Made by a program: the position numbers and the translations under genes | Notes under the pieces: generated by a model | What the model was told of the DNA's origin: nothing | Seen by the model: only the letters and a program-made list of their open reading frames with translations | Databases searched by the model: none | Source: Mycolicibacter senuensis | GTDB taxonomy: Bacteria; Actinomycetota; Actinomycetes; Mycobacteriales; Mycobacteriaceae | Direction of reading: 5' to 3' | Length of the DNA: 38,513 nucleotides | NCBI RefSeq assembly: GCF_003284925.1 | Contig: NZ_QMEX01000026.1 | Span: forward strand, 1 to 38,513 | Part shown: positions 25,603 through 33,284 of the stretch, in pieces | Layout of the letters: the number at the start of each line of letters is the position of its first letter | Numbering within the stretch: the first letter of the stretch is position 1

Positions 25603-26592
25603 TCACCGGTCCGCCGGCGCCAACGACCGGATCCCGGCGAAGGCCTTGTCCAGCAGCCCGTTGCTGTCGTTGACTTCCAACATGATCGGGTCCATTTCGA
25701 TGTAGCCACGGGCGTAGCGCAGTAGTTCGGGAAATTCGCCGACGCGTTCGACGAACTCGTCGATGAATTTGCGGTAGCCCTCTAGCGGGGCATCGAACAC
25801 CCGGGCGCAGTCGCGGACCACGTCGGCGTGGTCGCTCAGTGTGTCGATGCCACGGCAGCGTTCGGCCAGTGTGAGCACCCGCTCGTGCAGATCCATCAGC
25901 CGGTTTGCGGCATGCACGATCGCGTCGGCGTCGGCGCTGTCGCCGTCGGTGGGATCGCCGAACATCCGGGTGAACCCCGAGCTGAGCATCAACTGCTCGA
26001 TCTGGTCCATCAGCGCCAACAATTGCTCAAGTAGCTCAAACAGGTGCTGCGCCAGCTTGAATCCGGTGTGGATGCGGGTGCTTCGGCTCGGAGCGTAGCC
26101 CAGTTCTTGATCGCGCAGACGTGGTTGCAGCTCCGCACGCCGCTGCACCAGCACAGAAGCAAAGACCGCATAGCGCCAGCAGGCGGGCTTGTCGGCGATC
26201 AGCGTGGCCAGGGCTTCGGGGGTGTAGGCCACTGCGGCGGCTGGAGGATCGTCGTCGGGATCGTCGAGGCTATCGGCTGTCGAGTCGGCCTCGATGCGGC
26301 GCATCAGCTCGGCGCCGTCGGGCCCGTAGAAACCTCTACTGTCGCCGCGCAACACCCAATGGTGCTGCCGATCGGCGCGCTCACGAACCTCTTTGCGGTA
26401 GCGCACCGCAAGGGTCCGCTGCTCATCGAGGTAGGGCATCACTAGGTAGCCGGCGAACACGAGCGCGGCCAGCACCACGGTCGCGATGACCCACCCGGCC
26501 GATCCGAACAGCGAGACAACAAGCAGTACAGCGGCGACCGGACCGATGCCGGCACGCAGTGCTGCGCCGGCCCGGTCCGTCAACGTGTTCAT
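25603..26592 (-). CDS. Membrane-anchored protein with LRGDxRGFxG motif, function unknown
   Basis: 329 aa from ATG 26592. Two adjacent membrane helices at about residues 15-50 (AGIGPVAAVLLVVSLFG, GWVIATVVLAALVFAGYLVMP). A basic segment (RTLAVRYRKEVRERADRQHH) leads to WVLRGDSRGFYG, the same post-membrane motif as in the 102-aa protein at 7524. After an acidic linker a soluble helical domain of about 200 residues follows (ALATLIADKPACWRYAVFAS, LAQHLFELLEQLLALMDQIE, FDAPLEGYRKFIDEFVERVG). No enzyme motif is seen. It lies 10 bp downstream of the MazG-like gene and 55 bp upstream of vapB on the same strand, so it may belong to one transcript with MazG. Confidence 0.75.
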   Translation of the reverse strand: MNTLTDRAGAALRAGIGPVAAVLLVVSLFGSAGWVIATVVLAALVFAGYLVMPYLDEQRTLAVRYRKEVRERADRQHHWVLRGDSRGFYGPDGAELMRRIEADSTADSLDDPDDDPPAAAVAYTPEALATLIADKPACWRYAVFASVLVQRRAELQPRLRDQELGYAPSRSTRIHTGFKLAQHLFELLEQLLALMDQIEQLMLSSGFTRMFGDPTDGDSADADAIVHAANRLMDLHERVLTLAERCRGIDTLSDHADVVRDCARVFDAPLEGYRKFIDEFVERVGEFPELLRYARGYIEMDPIMLEVNDSNGLLDKAFAGIRSLAPADR

Positions 26593-26602
26593 GGCCTGGA
26601 GG

Positions 26603-26986
26603 CTACGAGGGGGGTGTGACAGTTCGTCCTACGTCGGGGGACGCTCCGGGCCCATATGGGAGACAATCGGCGCCGGCGGTGGGCAGCCACCACCGTTGGA
26701 CGAACCCGCCCCGCTCGCGACGCTTCCGTTCCGCAGCGACAACCAGGTCCTCGAAGCTCAGGCCGTGCAACGCGGCCATCGCAGCGAGCACCTCCAACAC
26801 GTCGGCGATCTCGGCGACCACCTCGGTCGTGGTCACTGCCTCTCTTAGTTCGGCCGCCTCCTCGAGGAGCTTGTCGTGCAAGGCCTCGCGGTAGGCTGTC
26901 TCATCGAGCACCCGAACATCCGGGGTGCGCCCCGACGCGCGGATCAAGTTGGGGATCTTGTCTCGCACGAGCTTGCCTTTAGACAT
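26603..26986 (-). CDS. MazG-like nucleotide pyrophosphohydrolase
   Basis: 127 aa from ATG 26986, which is preceded by a near-perfect ribosome binding site (AGGAGG, 5 nt spacing); the longer frame to 27310 is antisense to the HNH gene and is rejected. KLVRDKIPNLI, LLEEAAELREA and EIADVLEVLAAM give the E-E-x-x-E...E-x-x-D metal-binding pattern of the MazG / phosphoribosyl-ATP pyrophosphohydrolase-like fold, and the KLVRDKIP start is typical of the small stand-alone members. Such enzymes hydrolyse (d)NTPs or related nucleotides to monophosphates and are often found in mobile or defence contexts. The tail after QRWWLPTAG is low-complexity. Divergent from the HNH gene across 78 bp. Confidence 0.87.
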   Translation of the reverse strand: MSKGKLVRDKIPNLIRASGRTPDVRVLDETAYREALHDKLLEEAAELREAVTTTEVVAEIADVLEVLAAMAALHGLSFEDLVVAAERKRRERGGFVQRWWLPTAGADCLPYGPGASPDVGRTVTPPS

Positions 26987-27064
26987 CGACACCTCCTGCC
27001 ATACTGCGTCTCGTGTCTTTCTACCGCCGGCTTCCGACGACGCAGCCTGTGCGACGGTGCTCCG

Positions 27065-28213
27065 ATGCGGAGACGTGCGGTGGCTGACGGGCTTATCGAC
27101 CCGCTGCTGCTCGGCCAGCGGGTGGTCGCAATTCTGCAGACCGGCTTGCGGACTGCCACCTACAAGCTCGCCACGATCACGGCGCTGATTGACCACTGCA
27201 TCGAGCACCTTCCCGATGATCCGGACGCGCCGCTGACCGTGCCGATACCCGAGCTGGCGCACCGTGTTTTGGAGATCTACTGGCGCCAGGTGCGCCCCTT
27301 CGATGGCCACGAGCTTCGTCAGTCAACGCAGCCGCGCGCTCGGATCCTCGCCGCCACCACCAGGTTCCGCGAGGAGTCCGGTGCCGGCCACCACGGTTCG
27401 GCACTCGCGATCGCGATGCAAGGCGCCCCGCAGGCCTACCGCACGGCGATCGACGAGATCACCCTGTGTCTGGCCCGGCAGCCCTTGCACCGGCTGCAGC
27501 ATCTGCCGGGTGGCGCCGCCGGCGACCGGTTTCTCTACGACGATTCATTTCTGCACGATCACGTCTCGCGGGCCAACCTGCGCGACCACGGTGATGCCAT
27601 CGAACTCAAGCCGGGGGTCGCCCACGGGTTGGCGCGACTGGCCGGGCTGCTCAAGCCGGCGCTGGAGATCATGTGGGTCGATGACGTACGGCGGATGAAC
27701 AAGTTCCTCGACGCCGAGGTACCCGACGTGAGCGGCCACCTGTTCGGGCGGGAACGGATCTCGTTGGCCGCGGTGCGCGAACCGTTCAAAGACGTATTCG
27801 GCGCGCGATGCTTCTACTGCGACACCGCGTTACGGTCCGACAATCCGATCGATCATGTGCTGCCCTGGTCGCTGGTCGGGATCGATGGGCTGGCCAACCT
27901 GGTCCTAGCCTGCACGCGGTGCAACGGTGACAAGCGGCACGCCTTGCCGTCGCTGCAGATCGTGGACCGCGTGCTCGGGCGCGACCGCGCCATGCTGGAG
28001 CAGATCGCCAGCGACATCGGCTGGCCGACCGAGTATGAGCGGGTGGTCGCGGCCGCCCGTGGGCTCTACCGCGGCCAGGCCCCAGGGGCGCCAACGTGGT
28101 CGGGGTACCAGCAGAGCATCCGGCTGGATATCAGCCATCCGCAGTGGTGGATTCGGGTTGGCGTTGGTGCGGGGCAGGGCGAGTGCCATCACGGTCCCGG
28201 CCCAAGAACGTAG
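27065..28213 (+). CDS. HNH endonuclease domain protein
   Basis: 382 aa from ATG 27065; GTG 27080 (377 aa) has a GGAGA 6 nt upstream and is an alternative. The first ~240 residues are a helical domain I do not recognise (LIDPLLLGQRVVAILQTGLR, ATYKLATITALIDHCIEH), likely for target binding or partner contact. The C-terminal HNH nuclease has CFYC (249-252) and CTRC (283-286) zinc pairs, IDHVLPW with the catalytic His 264, and GLANLVLA with the conserved Asn 278. Related domain pairs occur in restriction and other defence genes. Divergent from the MazG-like gene and convergent, 38 bp apart, with the PLD-helicase gene. DNA cleavage is inferred from the intact HNH core; the target is unknown. Confidence 0.86.
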   Translation: MRRRAVADGLIDPLLLGQRVVAILQTGLRTATYKLATITALIDHCIEHLPDDPDAPLTVPIPELAHRVLEIYWRQVRPFDGHELRQSTQPRARILAATTRFREESGAGHHGSALAIAMQGAPQAYRTAIDEITLCLARQPLHRLQHLPGGAAGDRFLYDDSFLHDHVSRANLRDHGDAIELKPGVAHGLARLAGLLKPALEIMWVDDVRRMNKFLDAEVPDVSGHLFGRERISLAAVREPFKDVFGARCFYCDTALRSDNPIDHVLPWSLVGIDGLANLVLACTRCNGDKRHALPSLQIVDRVLGRDRAMLEQIASDIGWPTEYERVVAAARGLYRGQAPGAPTWSGYQQSIRLDISHPQWWIRVGVGAGQGECHHGPGPRT

Positions 28214-28251
28214 GCAGTTCGCAAAACGGTATCGCAGGCGCTATCCGAGAC

Positions 28252-31200
28252 CTACGCCACCGCCACGCTCCACGCCTGAAACACCTCCGCCGGCATCGGC
28301 TGGTGCAGCCGCCAAGTGATCGCCATCGGTTTCTCGCCCTCGTGTGAGACGTAGTCGGCCGGTCCAAGGAACACATACGGCGCCGCGCCGAGCGCGTTGG
28401 ATTTGGCAGCCCGTACGAACAACAGGATGTGTGAGCCGTTTTCGCGGTGATGGATGTAGCGCTGCCCAGTCGGCGAGGCTGCCGAGGTGGTGGACTGCGA
28501 CTCCCAGTGAAACAGCCGGTCGCTGAGCGCGAAGTCGCGGTACATAGTGGTCGGCGAGTAGTCGGTCTCGGACTTCTTCAGCGTGATCAGGAACGCGTCG
28601 GTGTTGAGCTCTGGGCGCCATACGACACCCTCACGCATGGTGCTCGGGGTGCGGTTTTGAGCCGCGTAGTCCAATGCGGCCAAGATTTCCTCGCGCGAGT
28701 AGGTGGCGTGCACTTGCAGCGGAACCTCGGCCAGCGACGGAACGAGAACACCCAGGTCGTAGGTGGTGCGCCTGGCGGTATCGAAGGCGATATCAATGAC
28801 CTGGCGCATTTCGTCGACGATGGGTTCTCCGGCCAGGGCACCGAGTCCGGCTGCGACATCAGCGAAGCCGCCGCCGTTGGGGAACAGCGAGTAGAACAGC
28901 ATCGCGGCCAGTCGTCGTTCGGCCGGGCCGCTCAGGTCGATAGCCCCATCAAGACAGGCCCGATAGCTCTGCCAGCGCAGTCGATCGTCCGTGTGCGCGA
29001 GGGCACGGACGCGTTTGACCAGGTGCGTCTCTCGGGGGCCGGCTTCAAGGGCCAGCTTCCCGGCCTCGCGGCACAACGTAGTCCAGGACCGGTTGTTCTT
29101 CAGGATGTCGGGAAGACCCCGACCGTAGGCGTCGAGGTAGCCCGCCAGCCGGTCGTCGAGGTGAGATCGCACTTCGGAGACGAGCGCCGCCCAACGGGGC
29201 GCCACTTGTTGTTTGATGTTGTCCAACACCAGTTTTTGCGCGACCCGGTCGAGCACGATCTGGCTTCCCGACGGTAGAAATGGGAAGCCTTGCTCGACCT
29301 GGTGTTGCAGCGCCTTGCCGCCCGTTCCGGTCAGGGCCCGGAAGCGTTGGTCGAAGCGGAATTCCCGGCGCTGGTGCCCAACGAAGTCGAGCGCGGTCAG
29401 CACGGTCTTGCCGTGAGTGAGTCGCAGCCCGCGTCCCAATTGCTGCAGGAAGACGGTGGCGCTTTCGGTGGGGCGCAAGAACAGCACGGTGTCGACCTCG
29501 GGGATGTCGAGGCCCTCGTTGAATAGGTCGACGGCGAAGATGATGTTGATGTCGCGGTTGCGCAGCGCGGCCAGAGCAGCGCGGCGCTCATTGGCGGGTG
29601 TGTCGCCCGAGACGGCCAGGGCAGGAATGCCGGCGTCGTTGAAGCACTGGGCCATATAGCGGGCGTGGTCGACGCTGACGCAAAACCCCAACCCGCGCAT
29701 GGCTGCGACGTCACCGACCTTGTCGTGCAGTTGTTTGAGCACGATGCGGGTTCGGGCGTCGTTACCGGTGTAGACAGTACTCAGCGCGGCCAGATCGTAG
29801 CCGCCGCGCTTCCATTGGACGGTTTCCAAGTCGGTGCCGTCGTGAATACCGAAGTAGTGGAACGGGCAGAGCAAGTTTTGTTCGAGGGCCTCCCACAGTC
29901 GCAGTTCGGCGGCGATGCGGCCGTCGAAGAAGGCGCGCACGTCGACACCGTCGGCGCGCTCCGGGGTGGCGGTCAGCCCGAGCAATTCTGTCGGCTGCAC
30001 ATAATCGAGCAGTCGGCGATAGGAAGCAGCTTCTGCGTGGTGGAACTCATCGACCACGACGACGTCGAAGTGGCCGGGGGCGATGCCGGCCAGCCGGTTC
30101 GCCGACAGTGATTGAATGCTGGCGAACACGTGGCGCCACTTGGTCGGCTGCTGGCCGTCGACGAGCAGTTCGCCGAAGGTGGCATCGGTGAGGACTTCCC
30201 GGTACATGCGTTGGGCTTGACCGAGGATTTCCTTGCGGTGCGCGACAAACAGCAGGGTGAGATCGCGGCCGTGAATGTCGCGGGCCAGCCGACGATAGTC
30301 CAGGGCAGCCATGACGGTTTTGCCGGTACCGGTGGCAGCGACAATCAGGTTTCGGTGCCGGTCGTGCAGGGTGCGTTCGGCGTCGAGTTGTTCGAGCATC
30401 TCGGCCTGAAAGGGCTTAGGGCGCACTTCCAGGCCGGACAGGGTGACCGCCAGCGGGTCGCGCTTGCGGTCTCCGGATGCGGTTTGGAGGGCCTGGCGGA
30501 GCCGATCACCGTCGCGGCCGGGACGGTATGACTCGAAATCGCGGTTCTCCCAGTAGGAATCGAAGGTAGCCCGGAATTTCTCAAGCAGATGTGGGGTGGC
30601 GACCGCAGAAAGGCGCACGTTCCATTCCAGCCCGTCGACTAGGGCAGCGTGCGAAAGGTTGCTGGAGCCGACGTAGGCCGTGTGGAAGCCGGTGTTGCGC
30701 CGCAGCAGCCACGCTTTGGCGTGCAGGCGGGTGATGGTGGTGTCGTAGTTGACCCGGACCTGGGCGCCGAACTCATTCACCAGGGCGTCCAGGGCGCGTG
30801 CGTCGGTGGCGCCCAGGTAGGTGGTGGTGATGACGCGCAGCGGGATGTTGCGCTCGCGTAGCTCGGTGAGCTCCTTTTCTAGCAGCCGCAGGCCCTGCCA
30901 TTTGACGAACGCGCACAGCAAATCGACCCGGTCAGCGCTGGCAAGCTCAGCCCGCAGCTCGGCGGCCAGGGTGGGCTCACCGCGACCGTTGGTCATCAGC
31001 GCGGCATCGGAGAAGGGGGTAGCTGGACGCGGGAGGTTCGTGGCGCCCAATGCCGTTACGCGTCTCACTTCGTCGAGGCGGCTGATCTTGCCAGGTTCGC
31101 GCGTGTGCAGGGCGGCGCCGTCGGTGTAAGTGTCGGGCAGTACATCCAGGATTCGGTGGGCCAGGACCACGCGGTCTTCGATAGTGCGCGCCGTATGCAA

Positions 31201-31353
31201 CGACCGTTCGATGATTGACGCGAGGTGGCGGGCGATGGTCAAAGCCTGCTCGGTTTCGTCGACGGCGCCGTAGTCGGCGCGCAGGTCGTCACGTTGCGCG
31301 AGTTGGGCGTTGAGCCGCTCAGTGAGCAGCAATTCGTAGACGCCGATGTCCAT
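28252..31353 (-). CDS. PLD nuclease-SF2 helicase-DUF3427 protein
   Basis: 1033 aa from ATG 31353; an in-frame start at 31419 would add 22 unlike residues. Residues ~140-280 form a phospholipase-D-type nuclease domain with a single HxK motif (TRLHAKAWLLRR, His 211) and VGSSNLSHAAL. An SF2 helicase follows: Walker A AATGTGKTVMAAL (340-347 core), FVAHRKEIL, DEFH box (435-438), LTATPERAD, NIIFAVDLFNEGLDIPEV and motif VI QQLGRGLRLTHGK (638-644). The remaining ~390 residues correspond to DUF3427 (SNLSHAAL-type PLD plus DUF3427 is a known domain order). Proteins of this architecture are widespread in defence islands and are thought to unwind and cut DNA. Here it lies between an HNH nuclease gene and a DUF262 remnant. 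Confidence 0.93.
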   Translation of the reverse strand: MDIGVYELLLTERLNAQLAQRDDLRADYGAVDETEQALTIARHLASIIERSLHTARTIEDRVVLAHRILDVLPDTYTDGAALHTREPGKISRLDEVRRVTALGATNLPRPATPFSDAALMTNGRGEPTLAAELRAELASADRVDLLCAFVKWQGLRLLEKELTELRERNIPLRVITTTYLGATDARALDALVNEFGAQVRVNYDTTITRLHAKAWLLRRNTGFHTAYVGSSNLSHAALVDGLEWNVRLSAVATPHLLEKFRATFDSYWENRDFESYRPGRDGDRLRQALQTASGDRKRDPLAVTLSGLEVRPKPFQAEMLEQLDAERTLHDRHRNLIVAATGTGKTVMAALDYRRLARDIHGRDLTLLFVAHRKEILGQAQRMYREVLTDATFGELLVDGQQPTKWRHVFASIQSLSANRLAGIAPGHFDVVVVDEFHHAEAASYRRLLDYVQPTELLGLTATPERADGVDVRAFFDGRIAAELRLWEALEQNLLCPFHYFGIHDGTDLETVQWKRGGYDLAALSTVYTGNDARTRIVLKQLHDKVGDVAAMRGLGFCVSVDHARYMAQCFNDAGIPALAVSGDTPANERRAALAALRNRDINIIFAVDLFNEGLDIPEVDTVLFLRPTESATVFLQQLGRGLRLTHGKTVLTALDFVGHQRREFRFDQRFRALTGTGGKALQHQVEQGFPFLPSGSQIVLDRVAQKLVLDNIKQQVAPRWAALVSEVRSHLDDRLAGYLDAYGRGLPDILKNNRSWTTLCREAGKLALEAGPRETHLVKRVRALAHTDDRLRWQSYRACLDGAIDLSGPAERRLAAMLFYSLFPNGGGFADVAAGLGALAGEPIVDEMRQVIDIAFDTARRTTYDLGVLVPSLAEVPLQVHATYSREEILAALDYAAQNRTPSTMREGVVWRPELNTDAFLITLKKSETDYSPTTMYRDFALSDRLFHWESQSTTSAASPTGQRYIHHRENGSHILLFVRAAKSNALGAAPYVFLGPADYVSHEGEKPMAITWRLHQPMPAEVFQAWSVAVA

Positions 31354-31502
31354 GGCCGGCAGGGTAGCCGATGGGACAGACGGTTTATCGGTGGTCTTCA
31401 ACACTCCGTTCGTATTCAATGCTGCGATGATCTCACCGGCGTCGAGAGGGGCAGCCGACCTTCTTGCACCGCTGCGCGACGATGACGGCTATCCTGCGGT
31501 GA

Positions 31503-31814
31503 ACGCAAGCCAGAGAAAGAACGTTCCGCGACCTGAGGACTCAGGACCGCCAGTTTCGGGTTCCGCTGTACCAACGTCACTACCGCTGGAAAACCGAGCA
31601 GCAGGAAGATCTTTGGCAGGACATCGTCGAGCAATATCGAGCGCTTGCGAACGGTAGCAAGATTCCACGGCATTTCATCGGCAGCATCGTAGCGGTCGAA
31701 CTTGGTGCCGATCCCCCGCATGATTTCCGGGAGTTTTGGGGCGTCGATGGCCAGCAGCGCCTCACCACGCTTTCCGTCGCCATCGCGGCGTTGCGTGATG
31801 TTGATCCTCCTTGA
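31503..31814 (+). pseudogene. Remnant of a DUF262 (GmrSD-type) restriction protein, N-terminal part only
   Basis: The frame starting after the stop at 31500-31502 runs without interruption to TGA 31812-31814 but has no usable start codon. Its translation contains VPLYQRHYRW (from 31560), EDLWQDIVEQYRAL, HFIGSIVAVE and WGVDGQQRLTTLSVAIAALR, the unmistakable N-terminal signature of DUF262, the ParB-like nucleotide-dependent nuclease domain of GmrS/GmrSD type IV restriction enzymes. A GTG at 31499 lies in another frame and reads VNAS before the shift, so a single-base frameshift may have separated start and body. The protein breaks off after ~100 residues, whereas DUF262 proteins have about 500-700; the DUF1524 HNH part is missing. 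It is a decayed or truncated relic of a defence gene. Confidence 0.82.
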
Positions 31815-31820
31815 GGCAAG

Positions 31821-31845
31821 GCGACACCAACGACGCCGGTGTCGC
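31821..31845. repeat. Short hairpin after the DUF262 remnant
   Basis: GCGACACC (31821-31828) and GGTGTCGC (31838-31845) pair perfectly over 8 bp with a 9-nt loop, 6 nt after the remnant's stop. Possibly a terminator between the remnant and the convergent membrane gene. Confidence 0.45.
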
Positions 31846-31901
31846 GTTGGCAGCAGCCTAGATGTTGCTTACGACACCGGCGCCCGGGGCGATCGGCGGC
31901 A

Positions 31902-32369
31902 TCACGCCGCCCGCGGCAGATCCCACTTCGCCCTGTGCTCCCGCGGCTCCGTCCCGCTGGTCCCCGGCGCCCACCCGACATACGCCAGGTACAGGCCCAG
32001 CAGCGCAAACGCCACATAGACGACCCGCCACACGGTCACGGCCCCCATCCACTCCGCCGGCAGCGACATCACGGTCGCCGGAAACGCCACCAGCAAAAGT
32101 CCCTTAACCGCGGTCAGCCAGCCCAGCGCGGACACGCTGAACGCTGCGACACCGCGCCAGTACGGGTGCAAGGCGATCACCACCAGGCCGGCCAGCAAGG
32201 TGAACGCTCCGGCCACCCACGACCAGAGCGGATCGTTGGCGGCATCCGAGACTCGCGTCCATAACTGCGGGCCCTGCACGGCGGCAGTCACGCAGAGCAC
32301 GGCTAAGAACGGGCCGACCACCCGGGCAAACATCCGGGTGGTGTTCTGCGATTGAATCGAGGTGCTCAT
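31902..32369 (-). CDS. Four-helix membrane protein, paralogue of the one at 16246-16713
   Basis: 155 aa from ATG 32369 (GGAAGGACG upstream); the longer frame to 33203 lies antisense to the protease gene and is rejected. Shares [56 protein letters not shown] and YVGWAPG with the other copy, at equal length and without gaps. About four membrane helices. Divergent from the S1 protease gene across 129 bp, just as the first copy lies next to the Rip3 protease gene. No catalytic motif and no known function. Confidence 0.85.
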   Translation of the reverse strand: MSTSIQSQNTTRMFARVVGPFLAVLCVTAAVQGPQLWTRVSDAANDPLWSWVAGAFTLLAGLVVIALHPYWRGVAAFSVSALGWLTAVKGLLLVAFPATVMSLPAEWMGAVTVWRVVYVAFALLGLYLAYVGWAPGTSGTEPREHRAKWDLPRAA

Positions 32370-32498
32370 TGTTTCGTCCTTCCCGAGCGTCCCCCTGAAC
32401 GCAATTGTCCGCTCGAAATCGCCTTCGCGCCGCGATCTGCCCAGCCCTCGGTACAGTCGGTGCATTCCGCCCCGCCGACCATCCGGGAGCACACCTGC

Positions 32499-33278
32499 AT
32501 GGCTGCCTCCGGTAAACGTCCCCTCAGTGCCCTGATCACCCGGGTGGCCATCGCGGTCGTCGTCGTCGCGGTCATGGTGGGCACGGTGTGGACCAGTCGC
32601 ACCCACCCGGCGGGCAATCCGATCCCGATTCCGGCGGCCAAGGCGATCGGACCCGGAATCGGTCTCAACGTCAGCCCCGCCGACGGCTCCGACAACATCA
32701 GCTGCACCGCGGGGTTCCTGGTGCGCACCAAAGACGACCAGCCCGGGCTGCTGTCGGCCGGGCACTGCAACAAACCCGGCGGGCCCGCCGCGGTGGCCAT
32801 CCGCCACGGCGGGCTCTACAAATATCCGGTCATCGGCACCTTCGCCGAAAGCATCTACGACGGCAACGACTGGAACGACTTCGACATCGGCCTGATCATG
32901 GTCGACCAGCCCGGCAAGATCCCACTGACCTCCGAAGTCGACGGGCATCCGGTGGTCGGCCTGGCCGACCGGGTCGAAATCGGCCAGACGGTCTGCCATT
33001 TCGGGATCCGCAGCGGCGGCGCGATGTGCGGTCCGGTGGTCGCCAGCGAGGAGAACAAGATCCGGTTCGCCGCGACCGCCAAGTGCGGCGACTCCGGCGG
33101 GCCGGTCTATGCGATCCGGCCTGATGGCGCGATCGAGGCGATCGGGATCTTCACCGCGGTGTCCAACGGCGACTACTCCGAGCCGTCCTGCGACGGCCCG
33201 CACATCTATTCCGTCGCGCAGCTGATCAAGCCGTGGCTCACCGCGTGGGAGCTGACGCTGGTCACCACGACACGGTAG
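32499..33278 (+). CDS. Exported/membrane-anchored S1-family serine protease
   Basis: 259 aa from ATG 32499 with GGGAG 9 nt upstream. One N-terminal membrane segment or uncleaved signal (ITRVAIAVVVVAVMVGTVW, about residues 13-31), then a chymotrypsin-like domain. Catalytic triad: His 89 in LLSAGHC, Asp 129 in DWNDFDIGLIMVD, Ser 199 in KCGDSGGPVYAI. Cys pairs 69/90, 166/177 and 196 with a later Cys (SCDGP) can form the disulfides usual in secreted bacterial S1 proteases of the alpha-lytic/streptogrisin kind. The protein is smaller than HtrA and has no PDZ domain. Activity is expected outside the membrane. Convergent with selO (6-bp gap). Confidence 0.9.
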   Translation: MAASGKRPLSALITRVAIAVVVVAVMVGTVWTSRTHPAGNPIPIPAAKAIGPGIGLNVSPADGSDNISCTAGFLVRTKDDQPGLLSAGHCNKPGGPAAVAIRHGGLYKYPVIGTFAESIYDGNDWNDFDIGLIMVDQPGKIPLTSEVDGHPVVGLADRVEIGQTVCHFGIRSGGAMCGPVVASEENKIRFAATAKCGDSGGPVYAIRPDGAIEAIGIFTAVSNGDYSEPSCDGPHIYSVAQLIKPWLTAWELTLVTTTR

Positions 33279-33284
33279 CCAAGC

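Noticed and set aside
31416..31721. Minus-strand 101-aa ORF in the gap after the PLD-helicase
   Set aside because: It is antisense to the DUF262 remnant, whose plus-strand motifs are unmistakable; the minus frame shows no family features.
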